Under the pieces are notes generated by a model, which did no database searches, was not told where the DNA came from, and saw nothing but the letters and a program-made list of their open reading frames with translations. From NCBI GenBank assembly GCA_028288285.1, contig JAQBNZ010000223.1:1-64000 (forward strand): a DNA stretch of 64,000 nucleotides, written 5' to 3'. Source of the DNA: Mucilaginibacter sp. (lineage in GTDB: Bacteria > Bacteroidota > Bacteroidia > Sphingobacteriales > Sphingobacteriaceae). Below are positions 28,540 through 37,959 of the stretch, piece after piece (position 1 is the first letter of the stretch; each line of letters starts with the position of its first letter). A program made the translations under genes and the position numbers.

Positions 28540-28646
28540 AACTACCATAATTATTACTGAATAGTATTTGTTTAATTTAAAATACCTAAAATACGGCAAT
28601 ATTTTAGAAACTGATATGAGTCGGTCTTATCAATTATTGCGAAAAA

Positions 28647-29549
28647 TCAAGCCTTATTAAATGAATCAGCTGTGATTTTTAAACCTTCAATAGCTGTAAG
28701 CGGCAATTTTTTATTAAGTGCTTTTTTGATCTTTTGATTGCTTACCACATAACTTTCTGTGAGTTTGTTCAAGCGTTCAGTTGTTAATGGCAGATGCAAA
28801 CGGTCTCCCAGTTTTGCTAAAAATAGTATGATATTCTTTGGTATTTTCCATAGCCTGGGCTTTACATTTAAGGAAGTGGCTAATATAGATACCACCTCGT
28901 TTGTTGATAAAGCCTCGTCATCAGCAACCTGGTATATACCACCCGGTATATCATCCCTTGTGATTAATTCATTAATTATAAAACATAGGTTTTCTACACT
29001 TAAAAAAGACCGTTTATTATTAAATCCGGCAAGCGGATAGGGAATGCCTTTTTTTACAAATTTATATAAAAGATTTAGGTTGCCTTTATTGCCAGGCCCA
29101 TGCACCATGCACGGGCGCAATATATAATAGGATTTACCCTCAGGTAGAGGTTGGCTTTGTATATATTCTTCAGCCATTAATTTTGATTTGCCGTAATGAG
29201 TTTGTGGATTAGGCTTTATATTTTCATCTAAAATTCCATCAACTGAATCCGCTACAGCTTTTACTGAACTTATGAAGATAAACTTTTTAGCTTCAGAGAT
29301 TAAAAAAGTGTTATAAAGTTTTTTAGTTAATTCAAAATTTACCTGGTAATATTCATCGGGACTGGATACGTTTTTAAGATCATGTGCTTTACCGGCGAGG
29401 TGAATAATAGCTTCGTGTTGAGCTACAAGAGACGTCGAAATCGTCTTCAAATCATTCCGATTTAAAGGTCGAAAATCAATAACATTATTAGAATAACCTA
29501 CTAGATTTTTTCCCACAAAACCTGTAGAGCCTGTTACAATTACCTTCAT
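28647..29549 (-). CDS. NAD-dependent epimerase/dehydratase (WbpV-like sugar reductase candidate)
   Basis: MKVIVTGSTGFVGKNL…FISSVKAVADSV…THYGKSKLMAEEYI…YILRPCMVHGPGNKGNL. Confidence 0.8.
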   Translation of the reverse strand: MKVIVTGSTGFVGKNLVGYSNNVIDFRPLNRNDLKTISTSLVAQHEAIIHLAGKAHDLKNVSSPDEYYQVNFELTKKLYNTFLISEAKKFIFISSVKAVADSVDGILDENIKPNPQTHYGKSKLMAEEYIQSQPLPEGKSYYILRPCMVHGPGNKGNLNLLYKFVKKGIPYPLAGFNNKRSFLSVENLCFIINELITRDDIPGGIYQVADDEALSTNEVVSILATSLNVKPRLWKIPKNIILFLAKLGDRLHLPLTTERLNKLTESYVVSNQKIKKALNKKLPLTAIEGLKITADSFNKA

Positions 29550-30571
29550 TTATTCCTTATTAATAAAACGTCATCTATCCACTGAGATAATGAATATTTG
29601 TTATAAATTTCTTTATTTATTTCTTTATATGGCTTTTCAAAAAAAGCACCATCAAAGATTGGGTTATTTCTATCAATTAAAAGTATATTTTCAGAATCAT
29701 AAAAATCATAATCCAATATATCTCTATTTGTAGTAACAAGTTTTCTCTTAGCGCCTAACACCTCTATCGTCCTTATTGTTAATCCGCTTTGCTTTGGATG
29801 ATTTATATCTACAATACAAAAAGAATTTTCGATCACAGAAAGAACCTCTTTTTGGGGTAAGCTGATAAACGATATATCTTTAATTTTTACTTTTCGAAAC
29901 ATCGGATCTATAATCCAGTAGTAAACTATTAGAATTGGGTTTTGTAAATAGAAAAAAAAAAATGTTTTTAATTTATTATTCGATCCATGAACGAATTTCT
30001 TGATAACGCTATATCGATCTGAATGGGCTGTTCCTATAAAAGAGAGATCATATTTAAAATACTTACAGTTTTCCTTCCGTAATCCTATTTCTTTATAACT
30101 TTTTGTGTAGAAAAGCGGTCTAAATTCTAACCCATATTTATCTGCGTTATTTTTATCAAACGTCAATGCTCTTTCATAAAAGCCTAAAGTTTCAATTATA
30201 TAAGGCCTGTTATCAATACTATCCCACATATATAGAATAAAAATGGTATCCTTAAGTTGCGTCTTATAATACTGAATAATTTCTTTAGAAAATCCTTCTG
30301 GTATGATAGCAATCAAATAATCAACTTTTCTGTCCCTATTATTTTCCAAGTGACTTTTAAAGTAATCTATTACTTTATTTTTTCCTATCTTCTCTTTAAG
30401 TTTAAGACGAAAAAGAGCCTTATTAAGTGTGTTATTCTTTATCCTATCATCTATAAAATAAACAAATGCACCTCTTTTTTCTAACTCGTTTTGGATCTCC
30501 TTTTCGTAATTAAAATACTTGGGAGATATTAAAATAATATTTTTACCTGAAAGATCAGAATCCATATTCAA
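29546..30571 (-). CDS. Putative CgeB-like/uncharacterised glycosyltransferase
   Basis: C-terminal SFCIVDINHPKQSGLTIRTIEVLGAKRKLVTTNRDILDYDFYDSENILLID resembles CgeB-type C-terminal halves; location in GT cluster. Confidence 0.55.
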   Translation of the reverse strand: MNMDSDLSGKNIILISPKYFNYEKEIQNELEKRGAFVYFIDDRIKNNTLNKALFRLKLKEKIGKNKVIDYFKSHLENNRDRKVDYLIAIIPEGFSKEIIQYYKTQLKDTIFILYMWDSIDNRPYIIETLGFYERALTFDKNNADKYGLEFRPLFYTKSYKEIGLRKENCKYFKYDLSFIGTAHSDRYSVIKKFVHGSNNKLKTFFFFYLQNPILIVYYWIIDPMFRKVKIKDISFISLPQKEVLSVIENSFCIVDINHPKQSGLTIRTIEVLGAKRKLVTTNRDILDYDFYDSENILLIDRNNPIFDGAFFEKPYKEINKEIYNKYSLSQWIDDVLLIRNK

Positions 30572-31711
30572 TCATTTGTATAACCCTCGTGATCGCAGTT
30601 CTTCAATTGATTTAGAATAACTATCGTTTTCTATTTGTTGTGTATTAACCCAATCAACAAATCTCTTTATTCCCTGCTTAAAAGAAACTTTGGGATAAAA
30701 CCCTAGCTTATTACTAATCTTTGATAAATCAGCATAATTATGCCTTATATCACCTAACCTATAGTTTCCAGTAACCGTTACAGGAACTTTAATACCGTAA
30801 TTATCAATTAAACTATTAGCTACACTAATTACATCAGTAGGTATACCTGTACCAACATTAAAAATTTCACCATTTGCTTCATCTTTTTCTATACCTAAAA
30901 CAGTGGCATCAACTACATCATCAATAAAAACAAAATCTCTTGTCTCTTTTCCATCTTCAAAAATATTTATACCATTACCGTTTTTTATTTGAGTAGAAAA
31001 TATTGATAAAATTCCAGTATAAGGATTTTTTAATGATTGACCAGGGCCATAAACATTTTGATATCTAAAAGCCACTGGCGCAATTCCCAAGGTAGGGCAA
31101 ATTGTCATTATCATTTGCTCCTGATTTTGTTTAGTAATACCGTATATAGATGAGGGGTGAATTTTTGATTCCTCATCTGTTGCAATTAATTCAAGTGCAT
31201 CTACACAGCCTGGATATTTAACCTCAAAGTTACCATTATCCATATCTGATGAAATACGATGCTTTGGATAAACTATGCCTTTTTCAACACTTTTGTATTT
31301 TCCTTCTCCATATATTGACCGAGACGATGCTACTATAACTTTTTTTACTGTATGAGTGGTATTTGATAGAATATCTAATAAAAGAGCTGTACCGTTAATA
31401 TTAACATCTACATATTTTTTTATTTCATACATTGATTGACCTGTCCCTGTTTCGGCGGCGTAATGAACTATTATATCCTGTCCTTTTAAAGCTTTTACCC
31501 AATCTTCCTTTGATGTGATTGATCCTTTTATAAACTTTACTTTATTCTTAATATTTTGATACAGTTGAGATGTGTTTTCAGCATCATCACCATGTATTTG
31601 GATGGATAGATTATCTAATACGGTAACACAATGTCCCTTATCTATTAATTTTAATGATAGATTACTTCCTATAAAACCGGCACCTCCGGTTATTAATATA
31701 TTATAATTCAT
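30572..31711 (-). CDS. Extended SDR sugar-nucleotide epimerase (dTDP-L-rhamnose 4-epimerase-like)
   Basis: NILITGGAGFIGSNLSLKLIDKGHCVTVLDNLSIQIHGDD…HPSSIYGITKQNQEQMI…VAFRYQNVYGPGQSLKNPYTGI. Confidence 0.75.
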   Translation of the reverse strand: MNYNILITGGAGFIGSNLSLKLIDKGHCVTVLDNLSIQIHGDDAENTSQLYQNIKNKVKFIKGSITSKEDWVKALKGQDIIVHYAAETGTGQSMYEIKKYVDVNINGTALLLDILSNTTHTVKKVIVASSRSIYGEGKYKSVEKGIVYPKHRISSDMDNGNFEVKYPGCVDALELIATDEESKIHPSSIYGITKQNQEQMIMTICPTLGIAPVAFRYQNVYGPGQSLKNPYTGILSIFSTQIKNGNGINIFEDGKETRDFVFIDDVVDATVLGIEKDEANGEIFNVGTGIPTDVISVANSLIDNYGIKVPVTVTGNYRLGDIRHNYADLSKISNKLGFYPKVSFKQGIKRFVDWVNTQQIENDSYSKSIEELRSRGLYK

Positions 31712-31714
31712 ATT

Positions 31715-32308
31715 TTATTTACTGTAAGCTTCCCATTTTTCACTTTCAAAATTAAACTTCTTTATTGGAACAGCAGGAATACCAACCGCAATTACGTAAG
31801 GTGGTATATTTTTTGTCACTACCGAATTAGCGCCTATTATGCTTCCTTTTCCAATGGTAACACCTGGCAAAACACTTACAAATTCCCCAAGCCAAACATT
31901 ATCCTCAATGACAATTGGCTTTGCTATTAATTTTCTATCAATTGGAGGTATTTCGGGGTTGCTATCGTTTTGATCACCACTATAAGATCCATGCGAACAA
32001 TCAGAAATATAAATTTTACTCGCTAAAAGAACATTATTGCCGATATGAACATTATTCATAGCTGTAATATGTACATAATCATTCATCTGAACATTTCTCC
32101 CAATATGTAAAGCTATTTTATTTTCTAAAGGATAGGCTTCAAATCGGCATCCCACACCGGTAGTTAAGTTTTCACCTAAATTTATATTGCTTTTATTTCT
32201 TATATCAAAAGGCAATCTGATTAATCTTGAGTTTGAGTGAAATAATTTTGTATAGATAAGCGAAAAAACTAGTTTAATACCACCTATTATACCATATTTT
32301 GTTATCAT
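31715..32308 (-). CDS. Hexapeptide-repeat acyltransferase
   Basis: [20 protein letters not shown]…IVIEDNVWLGEFVSVLPGVTIGKGSIIGANSVVTK. Confidence 0.9.
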   Translation of the reverse strand: MITKYGIIGGIKLVFSLIYTKLFHSNSRLIRLPFDIRNKSNINLGENLTTGVGCRFEAYPLENKIALHIGRNVQMNDYVHITAMNNVHIGNNVLLASKIYISDCSHGSYSGDQNDSNPEIPPIDRKLIAKPIVIEDNVWLGEFVSVLPGVTIGKGSIIGANSVVTKNIPPYVIAVGIPAVPIKKFNFESEKWEAYSK

Positions 32309-33081
32309 GTTTTTCTTGTTTTGACAATTAAAACCCTTCTTAAGTACTTTATCATTGAATAGTATTTAGCTGTATAATATGTAATCCGGCCAATAAAACG
32401 GGCGTGGTAGGCAAAACTTAAATTCATTAATTCGCCTTTTTCCATTTCTAATAGATTTGCGCTTAAGCCACTTTCTCCAAACCCACTTTTACCATCTCCG
32501 TAATTAATTAGTTTTTCGCATAAAAGTGCACATGTGAATTTATTTGCTACTCGGATAAAATAATTACCTTCTTCAGCATATCTCTGGAATTCATTAAAAT
32601 CTCCTACTGTATCATATACTTTCCTTTTCATGATAACAGTTGATGGCTGGAAATAATTTTTGAAAATTAACATTCTGAGATTTATAATCTTCAGTTCTCC
32701 AATAATTTTATCTTTAGGATCTGATACAGTAGCTGCTAAAAAGTCAATAGAGGTATTTTTTTTAAAAATATTAAGTTGTTTTTCTAACTTAGGCGGTAAC
32801 CATTCATCATCTGAATCTAAAAAGGCAATTAATTCACCTTTGGATGTTTTCATACCTTCATTTCTGGCGCTGGAAACTCCGCCATTATTTTTATTAATGA
32901 AGGTTATTTTAAGGTTAGTGTTTTTATTTTTGTATTCTTCAACTATCTTAGCACTATTATCTGTACTTCCATCGTTAACAATAATAATTTCAAAATCTTT
33001 ATATGTTTGATTTTTAACTGAATCTAATGTTCTTACTATTGTGGCTGCTCCATTGTATAAAGGAATTATTATAGATACCAT
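32305..33081 (-). CDS. Family 2 glycosyltransferase
   Basis: VSIIIPLYNGAATIVRTLDSVKNQTYKDFEIIIVNDGSTDNSAKIVEEY…IAFLDSDDEW. Confidence 0.94.
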   Translation of the reverse strand: MVSIIIPLYNGAATIVRTLDSVKNQTYKDFEIIIVNDGSTDNSAKIVEEYKNKNTNLKITFINKNNGGVSSARNEGMKTSKGELIAFLDSDDEWLPPKLEKQLNIFKKNTSIDFLAATVSDPKDKIIGELKIINLRMLIFKNYFQPSTVIMKRKVYDTVGDFNEFQRYAEEGNYFIRVANKFTCALLCEKLINYGDGKSGFGESGLSANLLEMEKGELMNLSFAYHARFIGRITYYTAKYYSMIKYLRRVLIVKTRKT

Positions 33082-33083
33082 AA

Positions 33084-34226
33084 TTAATATTGCTCAGACC
33101 AAACCACTCTTTTAATGTAATCAACATAGCTAATAATTATCCTAACTACTTTTTCAGATACATTTGGCATTGAATAATCCTGAACTGTTCTAAAATTCCT
33201 ATCATCACCTCGTTTTTGATACCGCAACTGAATTAATGCTTGCATTATTCGTTCTTTATTCATCCCAACCATCATTACCGAAGCTTCTTCCATAGCTTCT
33301 GGCCGTTCGTGAGCATCTCTAAGATTTAATGCTGGAAAGTTTAGCGTTGATGATTCTTCTGATATAGTTCCGCTGTCAGATAATACTGCATATGAGTTCA
33401 TTTGAAGTGCATTATAATCATTAAATCCCATTGGCTTTAAAAATTGGATTTCTTTCCTCATTTTAATTTTTTTTTCATTAATCATATTTCTGGTTCGTGG
33501 ATGAGTGCTTACAATAATTGGATATTCATATTTTTCAGCAATTAGATTTAAGCTTTCCATTAAACCATTAAAATTCTTAACATTAGTAATATTTTCTTCT
33601 CTGTGTGAAGAGACAACAAAGTATTTGTATTTCTCAAGCTTTAGTAGATTCAGTACATCAGATTTTTTAATTTCAGGTAAATAATGATTTAAAACCTCAA
33701 ACATTGGAGAACCCGTTTTTATAATTCGATCTGCAGGCAGTCCTTCACGCAATAAATACTCTCTTGCAATATCACTGTATGTTAAATTTACATCAGAAAT
33801 ATGATCTACAATTTTTCTATTTGTTTCTTCTGGTACCCTTTGATCGAAACACCGGTTCCCAGCCTCCATATGAAAAATTGGAATATGACGTTTTTTTGCA
33901 GGGATTGCACATAAACAACTATTGGTGTCTCCTAAAACTAAAAAGGCATCTGGCTTTTCAGTCTCGAGTAAGGGATCAATTTTAATTAATATTTGCCCAA
34001 CTGTTTCGGTAGCCGTTGCGCCGGCTGCGTTTAAAAAAAAATCTGGTTTACGAATAGATAAATCATCAAAGAAGATTTGATTCAATTCATAATCATAATT
34101 TTGTCCAGTATGAACAATAATGTGTTCTATTGCTTCAGAAGCATCAAGTGTAGACATAACTCTTGCAAGTCTAATAATTTCAGGTCTTGTACCTACCACT
34201 GTCATTACTTTAAGTTTTGTCTTCAT
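33084..34226 (-). CDS. UDP-N-acetylglucosamine 2-epimerase family (CapG/FnlC-like)
   Basis: KVMTVVGTRPEIIRLARVM…HTGQNYDYELNQIFF…FHMEAGNRCFDQRVPEETNRKIVDH. Start set to MKTKLKVMTVVG (34226). Confidence 0.9.
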   Translation of the reverse strand: MKTKLKVMTVVGTRPEIIRLARVMSTLDASEAIEHIIVHTGQNYDYELNQIFFDDLSIRKPDFFLNAAGATATETVGQILIKIDPLLETEKPDAFLVLGDTNSCLCAIPAKKRHIPIFHMEAGNRCFDQRVPEETNRKIVDHISDVNLTYSDIAREYLLREGLPADRIIKTGSPMFEVLNHYLPEIKKSDVLNLLKLEKYKYFVVSSHREENITNVKNFNGLMESLNLIAEKYEYPIIVSTHPRTRNMINEKKIKMRKEIQFLKPMGFNDYNALQMNSYAVLSDSGTISEESSTLNFPALNLRDAHERPEAMEEASVMMVGMNKERIMQALIQLRYQKRGDDRNFRTVQDYSMPNVSEKVVRIIISYVDYIKRVVWSEQY

Positions 34227-34239
34227 TTGATATATTTTT

Positions 34240-35364
34240 TTAAACCACTTCAAGATAAGTATCAGGATCATTTGAGTTGTAGAATTCATTAATCCAAAAT
34301 AAGGTATACAAATCTTCTTCACCTATATTTTTTATATTGTGCGTATACCAAATAGGCATATCAACATATGCCGGTTCATCACCGTCAATATAAAAATCTA
34401 ACACCTCATTTGTACCAATTTTTCTTAACTGAATGTGAGCCTTGCCTTTGATTACCGAAAAACGCTCTATCTTTCTGGTATGAAAATGATTGCCTCTTGT
34501 TATTCCTGATACAGTTGTTGAAAATGACACTTGTCCACCGTCGTTTAAGCGAATAATTTCTACAAATGCCCCACGTGGATCAATATTTTTAGTATACTTT
34601 ATAGGAAAGTGCTTTTTAACATCCATGTAGCTTCTGAAAGTATTAAACAAATTAACTTCAAATGCATTCTTTAATTTGGGAATAATTCCTGAATACATGT
34701 ATTCAGATTTATAAATTTCCAGAAGGGCCAATATTTCTGATACCTTTTTTTGATCTGTGTATTGTACTATATGTAGATTGTCTCCGGTTTTACTTCGTAT
34801 CTCAGAAATAATTTCTTTAACCAAATCTCCCACATAAATAAGCTTGACTTCACCATCGATATCTATAACGGGCTGCTCGTTATTGCATAATTGTTGAGAA
34901 AAGGTTGCAATGAATGAATTATAATAAGGAAAGCCAAATGGTCCAAACACATTTGGAATAACCAATCCTGTAAATTTCCCTCCAGCTTTATATGCCCAAT
35001 CAGCTAACAATTCTCGACCTTCCTTCTTGCTTCTACCGTATAGATTGTTTCTTTCCTCCTGAGATGATGAAGAAAACAGAACATGGGCCTTGCTTTGGGT
35101 GTTTTCTAAGGATAAAATCAATTTTTCAACAAGTTGAATATTGGTATTGTAAATTACCTGTGGATCTTGATGTCTATTCATAGAAGCTAAGTGCACAATA
35201 ACGTCACAATTCCTTACAAATTCATCTAATTTATTCTGATCATAAAAAAATTCCTTTTTGTAAATTATACGCTCAAACTCATCATTTAATAATCCTAAGG
35301 TTTGAAATAAATGCTGCCCAACAAAACCATCCTGCCCCGTAATTCCTATTTTTAATTTATCCAT
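34240..35364 (-). CDS. Bifunctional SDR-cupin CapF/FnlB-like reductase
   Basis: N-terminal SDR (KIGITGQDGFVGQHLFQTL) fused to a cupin C-terminus (TRGNHFHTRKIERFSVIKGKAHIQLRKIG). Confidence 0.88.
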   Translation of the reverse strand: MDKLKIGITGQDGFVGQHLFQTLGLLNDEFERIIYKKEFFYDQNKLDEFVRNCDVIVHLASMNRHQDPQVIYNTNIQLVEKLILSLENTQSKAHVLFSSSSQEERNNLYGRSKKEGRELLADWAYKAGGKFTGLVIPNVFGPFGFPYYNSFIATFSQQLCNNEQPVIDIDGEVKLIYVGDLVKEIISEIRSKTGDNLHIVQYTDQKKVSEILALLEIYKSEYMYSGIIPKLKNAFEVNLFNTFRSYMDVKKHFPIKYTKNIDPRGAFVEIIRLNDGGQVSFSTTVSGITRGNHFHTRKIERFSVIKGKAHIQLRKIGTNEVLDFYIDGDEPAYVDMPIWYTHNIKNIGEEDLYTLFWINEFYNSNDPDTYLEVV

Positions 35365-35521
35365 TAACTTCAGCTTTATCTCCAGTTAGTAAAATAATGA
35401 ACCGGATATTTATAATCCTTTTCTGCATCTTTTATTTAAAGTCAGCTTAGGCTTAATGTAATTTAAAGTCTCTAAAGCATCCCATTAAACCCATCCTCAA
35501 ATTTTTATTTCATTAGTTCAT

Positions 35522-36556
35522 TTAATCCGGGTATTGAATGGCATTTAAATCTCCGAATACTTCCTTTCTTATTAAGGGTAAATTTGACAATAACTCTTTC
35601 ATACCTTCTACTCCCAACTGAATGGTATTATGAGAATGGTAATCTGCTACTGATGCAATACTGGCCTCCCCTTCTGAAAAATACTGCGCATAGTTTAAAT
35701 CACGATTATCTGCAGGTACACGATAAAACTCACCCATATCTTCTGCTTTTTGCATTTCCTCACGCGTACAGAGTGTTTCGTATAGTTTTTCACCATGACG
35801 GGTTCCAATAATTTTTACGTCATTCTCTGCTTTACATAGTTCTTTTAAAGCTTGGGCAAGGTCACCAATAGTACCTGCCGGGGCTTTATTGACAAATAAA
35901 TCACCTGGGTTTCCATGCTCAAAAGCAAATAGCACCAAATCTACTGCGTCATCTAAGGACATTAAAAACCGAGTCATATTTGGATCTGTAATGGTTACGG
36001 GTTGTCCTGATTGAATCTGTTTTAAAAAGAGAGGGATAACAGAACCTCTTGAAGCCATAACGTTTCCATAACGGGTTAAGCAAACTGTCGTATCTGTTAA
36101 ATTCCGGGATGCTGCTATCGCTACTTTTTCCATTAAGGCTTTTGAAATTCCCATAGCATTAATAGGATAAGCTGCTTTATCGGTACTTAAACAGATAACT
36201 TTTTTTACTTTATTGGCAGCAGCAGCATCTATCAAATTTTGTGTGCCAAAAACATTTGTCCTTGTTGCTTCAATTGGGAAAAATTCACATGAGGGCACCT
36301 GTTTAAGAGCAGCGGCGTGAAATATATAATCTACCCCCTTAGTTGCATCATTTATACTATGAAAATCACGTACATCGCCTATGTAAAATTTTAATTTATC
36401 ATTTTTTAGCTGAGTACGCATATCATCTTGCTTTTTTTCATCTCTTGAAAATATGCGGATTTCTTTAAAATGGTCTGTGTATAAGAAACGATTTAAAACT
36501 GCACTACCAAATGAACCCGTTCCACCGGTTATAAGAAGTACTTTATCTTTAAACAT
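35522..36556 (-). CDS. UDP-GlcNAc inverting 4,6-dehydratase family (CapE/FnlA-like)
   Basis: LLITGGTGSFGSAVLNRFL…CLSTDKAAYPINAMGISKALMEKVA…TRYGNVMASRGSVIPLF. Confidence 0.9.
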   Translation of the reverse strand: MFKDKVLLITGGTGSFGSAVLNRFLYTDHFKEIRIFSRDEKKQDDMRTQLKNDKLKFYIGDVRDFHSINDATKGVDYIFHAAALKQVPSCEFFPIEATRTNVFGTQNLIDAAAANKVKKVICLSTDKAAYPINAMGISKALMEKVAIAASRNLTDTTVCLTRYGNVMASRGSVIPLFLKQIQSGQPVTITDPNMTRFLMSLDDAVDLVLFAFEHGNPGDLFVNKAPAGTIGDLAQALKELCKAENDVKIIGTRHGEKLYETLCTREEMQKAEDMGEFYRVPADNRDLNYAQYFSEGEASIASVADYHSHNTIQLGVEGMKELLSNLPLIRKEVFGDLNAIQYPD

Positions 36557-36612
36557 AAATTAGATTAGTTATTTTAAAATTCAGGTGCTTTAACTATGTT
36601 ATTAAACAAATA

Positions 36613-37959
36613 TCATCCGGCAAATATATAATCATAATATTTATCTGCCACGGTATCCAATAAATAGTTATTTAAAATCTCTTTTAGTAACTCCTTTTCC
36701 ACATTTTCTTTTTTTACTAAAAAATCAAATACACTTTGTAAAGTTGAATCAGAATTGAGATCGTCCGGAAAAACATTTAAATGCAATGGGTATTTTGCTA
36801 GTAAGTTAGCAGAAGTATCTTCTTTGATTGTACAAATATTTAATATTTTTTTTCCTGAATACATATATTCTATTACCTTACTTGGTTCTTGATACTTGTT
36901 ATTGTTACCAATATTAACAAGAACATCTGCATCTTTTATTTCAGTATTTACTTTGTCCTTGCTTATTCTGCCATTTAAGAATATTGATTTGCCAATTAAA
37001 TATTCATAACTTGAAAAAGTTGGTAAGCTGGTGGTAAGATCTCCAAAAAAATTAAGTTCAAATTTAGTTTCCGGATATTTATTTACTAATTTATTAAACA
37101 GTATTAGCAAATTTTTAGGTGGTCTTGTGCTCTCACTTAAGGTGCCTAAAAAAACCAACCTCACACCATTTTTTTCATTAGTGGTATTTTTAGTGTAATC
37201 AAAATCCGCTGGTACAAATAAATTGTTGTTAACAATAATTTTGCTAACTCCCGAAAACTTTAAAATACACTCTTCCTTAATTTTTTCTGTTAAAACACTA
37301 TTTAAATCCGCATTTAGAAAAATCTTCCTCTCTATTATTTCATTTAATTTACGGTATAATTGACTATTATTTATTTTGCTATTAAAGCTAAAAGGATCTA
37401 CTGTATCTGCCATCCAAAACAGATTATTATTTCTATTTTTTAAATTAAATCCTATAGTATGCGCTGTAAACATCCAGGATACGGTGATAATCTTATCTAT
37501 TCTTTCTTCTTTAATTAATTTATTTGCAACCGGCAATGCTGTATACTTCCACAAAAATGCATAATCAGGCCAATAAAGTTTAGACCATGTTATATCGTAA
37601 AGTTTACGAACCAGCTTTCTCGCTATCAGCTTTACATTAATTCCTGCTTCTTTAGTACTTAGTTCATTAGGTTTATGATTGTTTTTATTGAAATTATATT
37701 TAAGATTTCCTAATGCAAATTCTCCAGTTCTGTAAATTTTGATACCCTCAATCTCTTCATACGAGGAAAACTGATTTTTATTTGCAGAAATAACAAATAC
37801 TTGTACACCTTGGCCACTCCACTTTTTTAGAATATTAAACCAGCGATATGTATTTGGTGATAAATCAGGATAAAAATCATAGCTAATAAGTAATACTTTA
37901 CGTAGTGGTAAGCCAGTTCGGTCACTAATAGTCAAATCAGGCATATTTAATCCTTTCAT
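36613..37959 (-). CDS. Family 4 glycosyltransferase
   Basis: LISYDFYPDLSPNTYRWFNILKKW…VRLVFLGTLSESTRPPKNLLILF…DVLVNIGNNNKYQEPSKVIEYMYSGKKIL. Confidence 0.85.
   Translation of the reverse strand: MKGLNMPDLTISDRTGLPLRKVLLISYDFYPDLSPNTYRWFNILKKWSGQGVQVFVISANKNQFSSYEEIEGIKIYRTGEFALGNLKYNFNKNNHKPNELSTKEAGINVKLIARKLVRKLYDITWSKLYWPDYAFLWKYTALPVANKLIKEERIDKIITVSWMFTAHTIGFNLKNRNNNLFWMADTVDPFSFNSKINNSQLYRKLNEIIERKIFLNADLNSVLTEKIKEECILKFSGVSKIIVNNNLFVPADFDYTKNTTNEKNGVRLVFLGTLSESTRPPKNLLILFNKLVNKYPETKFELNFFGDLTTSLPTFSSYEYLIGKSIFLNGRISKDKVNTEIKDADVLVNIGNNNKYQEPSKVIEYMYSGKKILNICTIKEDTSANLLAKYPLHLNVFPDDLNSDSTLQSVFDFLVKKENVEKELLKEILNNYLLDTVADKYYDYIFAG

Noticed and set aside
34227-34322. N-terminal extension of the CapG-like ORF
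   Set aside because: It overlaps the end of the CapF-like gene and lacks similarity; the canonical start is MKTKLKVMTVVGTRPE at 34226.
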